Below, piece by piece: positions 20,903 through 28,727 of a stretch of 64,000 bases of DNA. The DNA is from Chengkuizengella sediminis (GTDB taxonomy: Bacteria; Bacillota; Bacilli; Paenibacillales; KCTC-33759). The DNA is taken from positions 62,001-126,000 of the forward strand of contig NZ_SIJC01000003.1 of the NCBI RefSeq assembly GCF_010078385.1, given 5' to 3'. The number at the start of each line of letters is the position of its first letter. The first letter of the stretch is position 1. Under the pieces are notes generated by a model. That model searched no databases. It saw nothing but the letters and a program-made list of their open reading frames with translations, and had not been told where the DNA came from. Position numbers and translations under genes: made by a program.

Positions 20903-22456
20903 TCAAAATTTCTTTCTATATTCTGTTGGTGAAACACCATACTTTTTCTTAAATACTCTACTAAAATAATTCGGATCCTTGTATCCAATTTCATATGTAA
21001 TTTCTTTTAAACTTCTTTGAGGATCTTTCATCAGCTCTCTTGCACGTTCAAGTCGACATTGCGTGAGAAAATCAATATAGTTTGTCCCAAATTGTTCTTT
21101 AAAAAGCTTGCTAACATAATACGGACTGAGTCCTACAAATTCTGCGAGCATTTCTAAAGATATCTCACGATGTGCATTTTTATAAACATAGTTTTTCATT
21201 CGTGATAATAAATCAGGTTCAACACGAATTCTCATCTTTTCAAAAGGTTCGGTCATTTTTTTCAAGATCACATTTGTTTCTATTTTTAATTGTTGTACAC
21301 TTTCTATTTTTGTTAAATAAATTGGGCTTTCCACTTCAAAACCCATTTCATTCATGCTTCGGCTCATTAACCATAATACTTGTAATACTCTTTGTTGAAT
21401 TTCAATTTGAGGTTTTTTATTAGATGCATAGTTTATAATAAGCTGATTTATTAATTCAGGTAAATGATGAATATTTCCTTTTCTTGTTTCTTCCAACATT
21501 CGTTTTTCTAAGTCTAAATCTAAAGTATTCGGAGTTGCATTTGAATTTTTTAAATCCTCGTAAAAAAAATGTTTGGAAGGCAAATCTAAATCTGCTGATG
21601 CTAATAAAGCCTCATGATATGAATTTTGAATGTTCTCGATTTGTACACATGGCTTCCCAACCCCGATGAAAAAATGAATACCTTGAAAACGATTTGAAAA
21701 ATTAAGCAATTTCCTTATTAAACTTGAAGCATGAGAACGATACGTTTTTTCTGGATCTGGGATCACAATCATTGGGATATGTTTGCCTGATATTGCACCT
21801 ACAAACCCCTGCACCTCTTGATGAAAAAAACGTTTGACTTCACGATATAATTCAAATAAAGGAACGGATTCCATTTTCTCAAGTTTTTCGGTTTGGACCA
21901 CTAGTAAAAGTACATAAGCATTTTGGATTTTAGCCATGCCTAATAGTTCTAACATTTCATCAAGTTGCATGACATGGATATGTTCAAACAATAGTTGGGT
22001 CACTAAATCCGCTTCTACAATGGGCAGGACTTTTTCAAGGCGTTTTTCACTCTGCAATTGAACCTCCTTCTCTTTTTTTTCAATATCCATTTCATCCAAT
22101 ACTTTTTGAACAGCTTTGACTATATCTACAGGTTTACTTGGTTTGAGAATATAATCCTTGACCTGCAGTTTCAATGCAGTTCTTGCGTACTCAAAAGTAT
22201 CGTATGCAGATACCATAATAAATCGGATATAAGGAGCAAATTGTTTAATTTTTTTTACGGCGTTTAAACCATCCACCTCTGGCATACGGATATCCATGAA
22301 TATAAGATCAGGTTCAAGTTGCTCAGCCATATCAATTGCTTCTTTACCGTTACTGGCTTGTCCAACGATTTGAATATCATCAATATGTTTTTCAAGAATT
22401 TTCTGCAAAGCCATTCTTTCAATTGCTTCATCATCTACGATGAGAATTTTATTCAT
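20903..22456 (-). CDS. yesN: Two-component response regulator, YesN type (AraC output)
   Basis: 517 residues: receiver domain 1-120 with phospho-acceptor Asp55 in LIFMDIRMP, Lys in LKPSKP; a middle region of unclear fold; and an AraC double helix-turn-helix at the C-terminus (ISLEMLAEFVGLSPYYVSKLFKEQFG, then ITYEIGYKDPNYFSRVFKKKYGVSP). It overlaps the kinase gene by 8 bases. By analogy with the XylFII-LytS-YesN system of Clostridium beijerinckii it should activate xylFGH. Confidence 0.93.
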   Translation of the reverse strand: MNKILIVDDEAIERMALQKILEKHIDDIQIVGQASNGKEAIDMAEQLEPDLIFMDIRMPEVDGLNAVKKIKQFAPYIRFIMVSAYDTFEYARTALKLQVKDYILKPSKPVDIVKAVQKVLDEMDIEKKEKEVQLQSEKRLEKVLPIVEADLVTQLLFEHIHVMQLDEMLELLGMAKIQNAYVLLLVVQTEKLEKMESVPLFELYREVKRFFHQEVQGFVGAISGKHIPMIVIPDPEKTYRSHASSLIRKLLNFSNRFQGIHFFIGVGKPCVQIENIQNSYHEALLASADLDLPSKHFFYEDLKNSNATPNTLDLDLEKRMLEETRKGNIHHLPELINQLIINYASNKKPQIEIQQRVLQVLWLMSRSMNEMGFEVESPIYLTKIESVQQLKIETNVILKKMTEPFEKMRIRVEPDLLSRMKNYVYKNAHREISLEMLAEFVGLSPYYVSKLFKEQFGTNYIDFLTQCRLERARELMKDPQRSLKEITYEIGYKDPNYFSRVFKKKYGVSPTEYRKKF

Positions 22457-23897
22457 TTATTTCCTTTCTCCTTTTTGGTAACTGCAATGTTATTTTCGTC
22501 CCTTTTTCTGGAACACTTGATATTTGTATCACATCATGAACACCATAGTGTAATCTCAATCTGTTAATTACATTACTTGTGCCAATACCAGTGGAATGCC
22601 CCTCATAGTGATTTGAAGCTTCACCTTTTAAAATGGTGTTGACTTTTTCCTGTGACATTCCTTTACCTATATCTTCTATACAGATCAGAACATGCTCTGG
22701 TTGATCCTTAATGTTAATATGTATTTCTCCCCCTTCTTCAGATGGTTCTATGGCATGGATGAATGCATTTTCAACAAAGGGTTGAATCGTTAGAGAGGGA
22801 ATCTCAAAAGAAAAACATTTTCCGTCAATGTCAATATCGTACTGGACACGATCAAAAAACCTTGCTTTTTGAATCGCTAAATATTCCTGTACGCCTTTCA
22901 TTTCTTCAATAATTGTGACTGTTGTGCCCATTTGTCTTAAGTTATAACGCAATAAATTAGATACAGACGTAATGAGATCACTTGTTTCATATGCTTCCTC
23001 TAAATAAGCTTTTTTCGATAGTGTGTTTAAGGTATTAAACAAAAAATGAGGATTGATCTGACTCTGTAGACTTTTGAGTTCACTTTCCTTTAATAATAAT
23101 TTATGTTCATTCAAATCACGCTCAATTTGAGCCTTTTCCTTCATTTCACCGATTAATTTTTTAATATCAATGCGCATACGTTCAAACATATTAGCCAAAA
23201 ACCCAATTTCATCATTGCTCTTGATATTGATTTGCCGGTCAAACTTGCCCCTTGATATCTCTTTTACTGCCAGTGTTAATTTAAGAATAGGACGGGTGAT
23301 ACTACCCGTGAATAAATAGGAAAATAACAACAAAAAGAATGAAGCCATCAACAAAATCCAAAAGCCCATTTTTTCCAGATTAGTACTTTGTTGAATAATG
23401 GAACGATAAAATTGATGATATGTTTTTAATTCATGATTTAAAATGGTTAATGTCATCTCTGCGATATAATCTGATATTTTTGTCGCTTGATCCAAATGAG
23501 ATGTAGCCAATTCATAACGGTCACTATGAAAAGAAACCAAGGCTAACTCCGTTAATTCTAGTTGGCTTTTAATCATATTTTCGTAATTAATTAAATCCAT
23601 ATAATTATCGGTATTTCGCAATGAATTCAATTGAACAGATGTAGTTTGTAATTCCAACTTTTTATTTTCGTATGATGTAAGATGTTCATCAGATGTTTCT
23701 AATATGTACTCATGTAATGTAGCAATTAAGTTTTCACTAAGGTTGGATACTTGATTCATTAGCAAATATCTATGTAATATTTGATTATATTGCTCAATCG
23801 TTTTTTGATTATGATAACTCATAAATAACCAAATACCTAACATCATGATCCATATAAATAAAGACAGCAGTATGATTTTTTTTTGAATGGTATTCAT
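22449..23897 (-). CDS. lytS: Sensor histidine kinase, LytS/YesM type
   Basis: 482 residues: TM1 about 8-27, extracellular helical part, TM2 about 175-196, HAMP (TRPILKLTLAVKEISRGKFDRQI), then the His_kinase family module with phospho-acceptor His in QINPHFLFNTLN and an ATPase domain with VENAFIHAI and STGIGTSNVINRLRLHYG. It overlaps the sensor gene before it (ATGA) and the regulator after it, so all three are translated together. It probably reads the state of the sugar-bound XylFII-like protein outside the cell. Confidence 0.93.
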   Translation of the reverse strand: MNTIQKKIILLSLFIWIMMLGIWLFMSYHNQKTIEQYNQILHRYLLMNQVSNLSENLIATLHEYILETSDEHLTSYENKKLELQTTSVQLNSLRNTDNYMDLINYENMIKSQLELTELALVSFHSDRYELATSHLDQATKISDYIAEMTLTILNHELKTYHQFYRSIIQQSTNLEKMGFWILLMASFFLLLFSYLFTGSITRPILKLTLAVKEISRGKFDRQINIKSNDEIGFLANMFERMRIDIKKLIGEMKEKAQIERDLNEHKLLLKESELKSLQSQINPHFLFNTLNTLSKKAYLEEAYETSDLITSVSNLLRYNLRQMGTTVTIIEEMKGVQEYLAIQKARFFDRVQYDIDIDGKCFSFEIPSLTIQPFVENAFIHAIEPSEEGGEIHINIKDQPEHVLICIEDIGKGMSQEKVNTILKGEASNHYEGHSTGIGTSNVINRLRLHYGVHDVIQISSVPEKGTKITLQLPKRRKEINE

Positions 23898-24862
23898 AGA
23901 TCAAACTCCGTTATGACTTTACTAGGCGTATAGTGGTATTTTTCAAGTGGTATTTCTTTACCTTCTAACCATTTTAGCATCATCACCATACTAGTAACCC
24001 CAATTTCTTTTGGATGATGTTCAATTGTCGCCTGAATAATTCCTTCTCTTAACAACTCTTTTATTTCTGAATTATCATCAAAAGCGTATATCTTATAATT
24101 TTCAATTCTTGATCTCGTTTTAATCGTATTCACAATTTGACTCGCTGCATTCGCATTTAAGGCAACGATATGTTTACAATTAGGATTCTCATTTAATAAA
24201 GAGACAGATTCTTGAAGTGAAGATTCTAACGTATCGCTAAAAATATAAGAATTCCCCAATTTAATCTCATCATCTGTTAATAAGGTATCCATCACGCCTC
24301 TTTGTCTCATTTCTTGCAAGTTGATGGAATCTTCTCCAGCCAGAAAGCATACATTAGCTGGCGATTGGATTGTTTTTTGTATATACTCTGCAATTTTTAT
24401 CCCTTCTTGATAATGATCTACCCCTACATAAGTTCTCCTTAGACTATTTGGTGCATCAGAATCAATAGTAATTACAGGTATCCCTTTAATTGATGCTTGA
24501 TTCACGACCTCAATAAAATCAGGATGATCAATACCTTGTACGAGAATTCCATCTACTTTAGACGCGATAGCAATTTCAATTTGTTTGATGATTTCACTTT
24601 GGTTCGTTCGGTAAGTTCCCCATATATTCAAATCGGTATTATTGTTTTCTGCAATAAATTTTGCTCCGTCAACAAGCTCATCCCAGGAAGCACTTCCTAA
24701 ATGATCCGAGATTAAAACAATTCTATATTTATTAAAAGTGGTTTCATCCGGATCCAGATATAAGATTGAATTATCGCTATACATATTAATAATATAGTAA
24801 GCGGATACAATCATGGTTAGGATACAACCAATGGATAGAGCAACGATAATCAATTTTCTCAT
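23894..24862 (-). CDS. Membrane-anchored periplasmic-type sugar sensor (XylFII-like)
   Basis: 322 residues from ATG 24862 (AAAGGT upstream; a TTG six codons earlier overlaps that site). One N-terminal membrane anchor (LIIVALSIGCILTMIVSAYY) without a lipobox, then a LacI/RbsB-type binding fold (VLISDHLGSASWDELVDGAKF, DGILVQGIDHPDFIEVVNQA, VITIDSDAP, YVGVDHYQEG). The anchor and the operon with a LytS kinase match XylFII, a co-sensor rather than a transport protein. First gene of the unit xylFII-lytS-yesN-mcp. Confidence 0.85.
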   Translation of the reverse strand: MRKLIIVALSIGCILTMIVSAYYIINMYSDNSILYLDPDETTFNKYRIVLISDHLGSASWDELVDGAKFIAENNNTDLNIWGTYRTNQSEIIKQIEIAIASKVDGILVQGIDHPDFIEVVNQASIKGIPVITIDSDAPNSLRRTYVGVDHYQEGIKIAEYIQKTIQSPANVCFLAGEDSINLQEMRQRGVMDTLLTDDEIKLGNSYIFSDTLESSLQESVSLLNENPNCKHIVALNANAASQIVNTIKTRSRIENYKIYAFDDNSEIKELLREGIIQATIEHHPKEIGVTSMVMMLKWLEGKEIPLEKYHYTPSKVITEFDL

Positions 24863-25005
24863 TTTAAATTTACCTTTCAAATAGTACTGTCAAAATGATG
24901 CTGTTACACTTTATTGTAACACATCGTTCACACAGCATGAATGAATACAAAAAAACGACTTTACTCGAATTTTGTTTAAAAATAAGATATACTTTTTGTT
25001 AGTGC

Positions 25006-25298
25006 GTGTTCAAAAAGTTCAGTTTTCAGCACCGAGAAGATTGTGCAAACAGAAGCAAGGTTTTCGGGATCCCCTAAAAGTAGGACTATACTCCAAAGGA
25101 TTTCTTCACTTTTTGGGGTAAAGCAAGTGTAGTTATTGTTACATGAGCACCGGACTTCAAATATGAGTGCAATATTCGATGTCGAAATCACTCCCTCGAG
25201 CCACTTCGTGATCACTACTGAAAACCAGTCACTTCCATGTGACTAATGTAGTACCAGCACGTCCTGTGCTGGCAAAAGGGGACTTTTTGAATAACCTT
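25006..25298. repeat. Long copy of the dispersed inverted-repeat element
   Basis: Bounded by GTTCAAAAAGTTC (25008-25020) and GGACTTTTTGAATAAC (25280-25295). After the shared core (TTTTCAGCACCGAGAAGATT) it carries about 230 extra bases including AGTCAC-TTCCAT-GTGACT (25227-25244) and CCAGCAC-GTCCT-GTGCTGG (25254-25272). No protein is encoded. It looks like a non-autonomous (MITE-like) element. Confidence 0.7.
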
Positions 25299-25333
25299 TA
25301 TTAGTATGTGTAATTTTATGAGGTGAAATTAAT

Positions 25334-25765
25334 ATGTCAACAGGTTTCTCATGGTTTATTTTTATATGGGTCTTTATATTAATCAGTTTCATGTCAATTG
25401 GTGGATACTTCATGTTTAGAAAATTTTTGAAAGTACTGCCTCAAGCTGATGGTAAATCTAAATTAGACTGGCAAAATCATTATGTAGAAAAAAGCAGACA
25501 TTTATGGACAGATGAATCAAAAGAATTTTTAGAACTGTTAGTCTCACCTGTTCCAACTGCATTTCGTGATATAGCCAAACATTCAATTGCCGCAAAAATT
25601 GGACAAGTTACATTAGAAAACAATGCTTCAGAAGTGACTCGTGACCATTGTGTGCAAGGATATATATTAGCAACACCAAGAAGAGATTATAAAAGTTTAA
25701 TTTCATTTTTAGAGAAAAATGAAATTGATTATTCCCCTTATAAACACTTGCTGAAAAAAGCATAA
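25334..25765 (+). CDS. Small membrane-anchored protein, DUF2621-like
   Basis: 143 residues: one N-terminal membrane helix (WFIFIWVFILISFMSIGGYFM) and a cytosolic part with VSPVPTAFRDIAKHSIAAKIGQ and VTRDHCVQGYILATPRRDY. I recall this as the DUF2621 (YneK-like) family of spore formers, without known function. GAGGTGAAATTAAT precedes the ATG and a terminator follows. Confidence 0.6.
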   Translation: MSTGFSWFIFIWVFILISFMSIGGYFMFRKFLKVLPQADGKSKLDWQNHYVEKSRHLWTDESKEFLELLVSPVPTAFRDIAKHSIAAKIGQVTLENNASEVTRDHCVQGYILATPRRDYKSLISFLEKNEIDYSPYKHLLKKA

Positions 25766-25794
25766 TGAAACAAGCCATAGTAGCTTTGTATTTC

Positions 25795-25822
25795 AACTTC
25801 TTCAGTTCCATCTGAAGAAGTT
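25795..25822 (+). terminator. Terminator
   Basis: AACTTCTTCAG/CTGAAGAAGTT with six-base loop and TTTT tail, 30 bases after the 25334 gene. Confidence 0.9.
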
Positions 25823-25959
25823 TTTTATACTTTAAGATTCCTCTGTCTTTACCTTTTATGCTATCCGCGAGTAGTTTTCTTTATTTGGAATATAAAAATG
25901 AAAGATTAACATAAACATGATATAAGATTGTAAAAACGAATGTGGAAGGAAGGATTGCC

Positions 25960-26124
25960 ATGGCAAAATCTAAACGTGGAAGAGCTTTGTGGAAATTACC
26001 AGCAAGAAGCAGAGGAACCTGCCCTATTTGTAATGCAACTCGTATCAAACTACTTTACGATGTTGTTAATGAGGAAGGTGAAAACTTGAAAGTTTGTAAA
26101 AGATGCCAAAAACAAAAAATATAA
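25960..26124 (+). CDS. Small zinc-ribbon protein
   Basis: 54 residues, very basic, with CPIC and CKRC pairs 31 residues apart that would bind one zinc. The ATG at 25960 has GGAAGGATTGCC before it; the frame extends six codons upstream only through the binding site. Unknown role; size and charge suggest nucleic-acid or ribosome binding. Confidence 0.65.
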   Translation: MAKSKRGRALWKLPARSRGTCPICNATRIKLLYDVVNEEGENLKVCKRCQKQKI

Positions 26125-26247
26125 ATCTCAACTAAATTATTTATATGAAGCAGATGATAATTTCAAATCAAAATTGCCATAATAAAAATACTTCATAAAG
26201 CAAAGAGTAATTGTGAGTTTAAACTGACCATAGGGAGATAATACGCA

Positions 26248-26376
26248 ATGGCAAAAACAAACCGAAGCAAAGATAATGAATTTAAAATGAAAAAAGAGAA
26301 TCCTAAACCACACGGTAAGGTTGAATCCTTTGATGAAATTTGGGAAGAACAGAAGGAAGGAAAGTCAAAAACGTAG
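26248..26376 (+). CDS. Very small hydrophilic protein, unknown
   Basis: 42 residues, beginning MAKTNRSKDNEFKMKKE and containing KPHGKVESFDEIWEEQKEG. AGGGAGATAATACGCA lies before the ATG and a terminator follows, which supports a real gene. I do not recognise it; it resembles in style the small basic proteins of spore formers. Confidence 0.55.
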   Translation: MAKTNRSKDNEFKMKKENPKPHGKVESFDEIWEEQKEGKSKT

Positions 26377-26405
26377 TTATTTCCAAGAACATGATTAATA
26401 AAAAC

Positions 26406-26431
26406 CTCTTCAATTCAATGCGATTGAAGAG
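26406..26431. terminator. Bidirectional terminator
   Basis: CTCTTCAAT/ATTGAAGAG, flanked by ATTTTTTG on the plus side and by a T-run on the minus side; serves the small gene and the TetR gene that converge here. Confidence 0.85.
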
Positions 26432-26475
26432 ATTTTTTGTTTGAACCGATAGTTTTTTTACATTGTTGATCACTA

Positions 26476-27093
26476 TCACTCTACCCCAAGTGTTATTTTT
26501 AAATAATCCATAAACAAAGCGGACTGTTGTTTCAATTTCAAATCTTCTTTCGGCAATATGGAATGATCTAAAGCTAACCCATCTATGAACGCAATGATGG
26601 ATCTAGCAATGACATCACTATCAAACTTAGTGCTGAATTCACCTTTTTGTTGTCCTTGCTTTATAATATCAGCATATATTTTAAATCCATTATAATAACG
26701 AGTCTTACCGTATTCTCTTCTGCGTTTATCATTTCTCCCCGTGATGAAAAACTCTAGTTTTGAAGGTGCAAGAGGATCCATTTCATCATTTGGTTGTCGT
26801 TCCTCGCCATATATCGTTTCTAATAACAAATCCCAATGAGAATGAACGTTTTCTCTCAAAACTTCCGCCAGTTCAATTAAATACAACTGTATATCTTCTT
26901 CAAGTATGGTTTCAAATACATCTTCCTTGTTTGAAAAATACTGGTATAAACCACCTCTACTCACATTCGCTGCATCCATGATATGTTTCATCGTCGTATG
27001 TTCATAACCATGCTCTATGAAAACATCCTTTGCTGCATTCAATATGTTAGCTCGTCGCTGCTCCTTGTGTTCCTTGCTGACTTTCGGAGACAT
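26476..27093 (-). CDS. TetR/AcrR-family repressor
   Basis: 205 residues. The N-terminal helix-turn-helix is plain: AAKDVFIEHGYEHTTMKHIMDAANVSRGGLYQYFSNKEDVFE. The remainder is the ligand-binding helical domain. It overlaps the end of the MFS gene by 47 bases and is co-transcribed with it. Two palindromes in the operon promoter (28339-28389) fit TetR dimers, so it most likely represses the MFS exporter and itself until the exported compound binds. Confidence 0.92.
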   Translation of the reverse strand: MSPKVSKEHKEQRRANILNAAKDVFIEHGYEHTTMKHIMDAANVSRGGLYQYFSNKEDVFETILEEDIQLYLIELAEVLRENVHSHWDLLLETIYGEERQPNDEMDPLAPSKLEFFITGRNDKRRREYGKTRYYNGFKIYADIIKQGQQKGEFSTKFDSDVIARSIIAFIDGLALDHSILPKEDLKLKQQSALFMDYLKITLGVE

Positions 27094-28321
27094 CTATTTT
27101 CCCTCGCTCTATTTTGCTTTTTAAAGTATATCCAATGATCGATATCAAGATCAAAAGTGACCCTGTTATAATAAATGTTGGGATGACCCCTATAACAGTA
27201 GCAAGCCAGCCACCTAATAATGGACCAATGATTGTCGCGGTCGTTGTCACACTATTAATGACACCAAACACTCTCCCTGTCATTTGTACAGGAGTATCAG
27301 TTTGTACGGCAGCCTGAAAAGGGATAAAAACTAGTCCAGCGGCAAAACCCGCAACTAACCCTAATATCGGTCCCCATAATGTAGATAATGATAAATCTAC
27401 ACTTGTTAATACTGCCATCATACCAAAACCTACTCCTATCCCGCAAACTCCAATAAACATTAATTGAAGAGGATTATAATCCGTTTTCTTAGCTAAAATC
27501 AGTCCTGAGAAAAACATGCCAAGCCCGGCAGCCGTGACGATATAACCAAACAAATCAGGAGAAACATTGGAAAGTTCCCTAATTAAAACAATAATTTGTG
27601 CATCTGATAACTGTAAAATTAGAAGGCTTATTCCTAAAACCATCATACCAACTAATAAGAAATAATTTCCCTTTATAAACGTCAATCCTTCAATAAACTC
27701 TTCTTTAAATGATCTTTTTTTATGCTCTTCTAGGTCTATTTTTTCTTCTAAATTATTCATACCTTTAGGTAGGGCTAATATGAGTAAAGCCGATATCATA
27801 AAAGTAGCTGAGTCAATAAAAAACACTAGTTTAGTACCAAATGCAGCAACCAATAGTCCACTTAATAATGGACCTAGTACCTTAGTACTGGAATCAATCA
27901 TGGAGGTTATAGACATTGCACTTTTCATATGAGTATCAGCTACAAGCTCTTTTAGCTTGCCATTCTTAGCTGGAACAAACACAGCCGATAACATCCCTAT
28001 CATGAACAAACAAATATAAACCGTCCAAATCGAATTAGCAAATGCTAATAAAAGAATGAGCCCTGCTCTAACCCCGTCAGATAAAACCATTAACGTTTTT
28101 CTATTAAATCGATCTGCAATTGTCCCTGCAAAAGGTCCTAAAAGTGCCATAGGCACTGCCAGAGATAAAATGATAAATGAAATTTCCATGGGTGATGCTT
28201 CCCACTTCAATCCTACAAGTGTAATAATCGCTACAATACTTAACCAATCACCAAGACTTGAAATTAACTGAGCAACCATTAATGTAATAAATCCCTTATT
28301 CTTACCTAAATGTTTATCCAA
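27047..28321 (-). CDS. MFS efflux transporter
   Basis: 424 residues with about 12 hydrophobic segments, motif A as GTIADRFNRKTLM in the loop after TM2. The start is TTG 28321 behind the strong site GGAGGAAG; no ATG is suitably placed. It belongs with MFS exporters of the macrolide-efflux/enterobactin-exporter (MFS_3) type. With its TetR partner it forms a self-regulated export operon; substrate unknown. Confidence 0.88.
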   Translation of the reverse strand: MDKHLGKNKGFITLMVAQLISSLGDWLSIVAIITLVGLKWEASPMEISFIILSLAVPMALLGPFAGTIADRFNRKTLMVLSDGVRAGLILLLAFANSIWTVYICLFMIGMLSAVFVPAKNGKLKELVADTHMKSAMSITSMIDSSTKVLGPLLSGLLVAAFGTKLVFFIDSATFMISALLILALPKGMNNLEEKIDLEEHKKRSFKEEFIEGLTFIKGNYFLLVGMMVLGISLLILQLSDAQIIVLIRELSNVSPDLFGYIVTAAGLGMFFSGLILAKKTDYNPLQLMFIGVCGIGVGFGMMAVLTSVDLSLSTLWGPILGLVAGFAAGLVFIPFQAAVQTDTPVQMTGRVFGVINSVTTTATIIGPLLGGWLATVIGVIPTFIITGSLLILISIIGYTLKSKIERGKIDVSESQQGTQGAATS

Positions 28322-28338
28322 ATGTCTTCCTCCATTTT

Positions 28339-28395
28339 AACGACACTAATGTCTTTTTTATTTTCCATTATAACGACATTGGTGTCGTTAATCAA
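28339..28395 (-). promoter_or_regulatory. Promoter of the MFS-tetR operon with two operators
   Basis: -35 TTGATT (28390-28395), 17-bp spacer, -10 TATAAT (28367-28372). Operator 2, AACGACATTGGTGTCGTT (28372-28389), fills the spacer; operator 1, AACGACACTAATGTCTTT (28339-28356), lies just after the expected start point. Their centres are 33 bp apart, about three helical turns. Half-site AACGACA. Confidence 0.82.
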
Positions 28396-28532
28396 CTCTT
28401 TTATTAAAAAAACTCGACTGATGTTTGTGTTTCTATTATTGTAGGTGATTCCTTTCACTTCCAAAACAGACTCTGGACCATATTTCACCCTAGACTATAG
28501 TCTAGTCTTACAAACAATTTATGCATCAAAAA

Positions 28533-28553
28533 AACCCTTATATTCCAAGGGTT
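28533..28553 (-). terminator. Second terminator behind the 1249-residue gene
   Basis: AACCCTT/AAGGGTT followed by TTTTTTT on the minus strand. Confidence 0.7.
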
Positions 28554-28583
28554 AATGAGATTAATTTAATACTTTAATATGAA

Positions 28584-28640
28584 AAGGAGCAGTTCCAGCG
28601 TGAATGTGTCAACAATTTCACGAGTTGAAACTGCTCTCTT
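28584..28640 (-). terminator. Family terminator hairpin T1
   Basis: Outer stem AAGGAGCAGTT/AACTGCTC(T)CTT and inner stem CGTGAA/TTTCACG, T-rich tail on the minus strand. First of five related hairpins at the ends of the tandem paralogues. Confidence 0.75.
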
Positions 28641-28727
28641 GTACCTAATATGCTAAACGATAAGGTCTTATTATCCTAATGCTACGATTTCCCAAGTTAT
28701 TATCATTACTAGTAAATTTATAATCTA

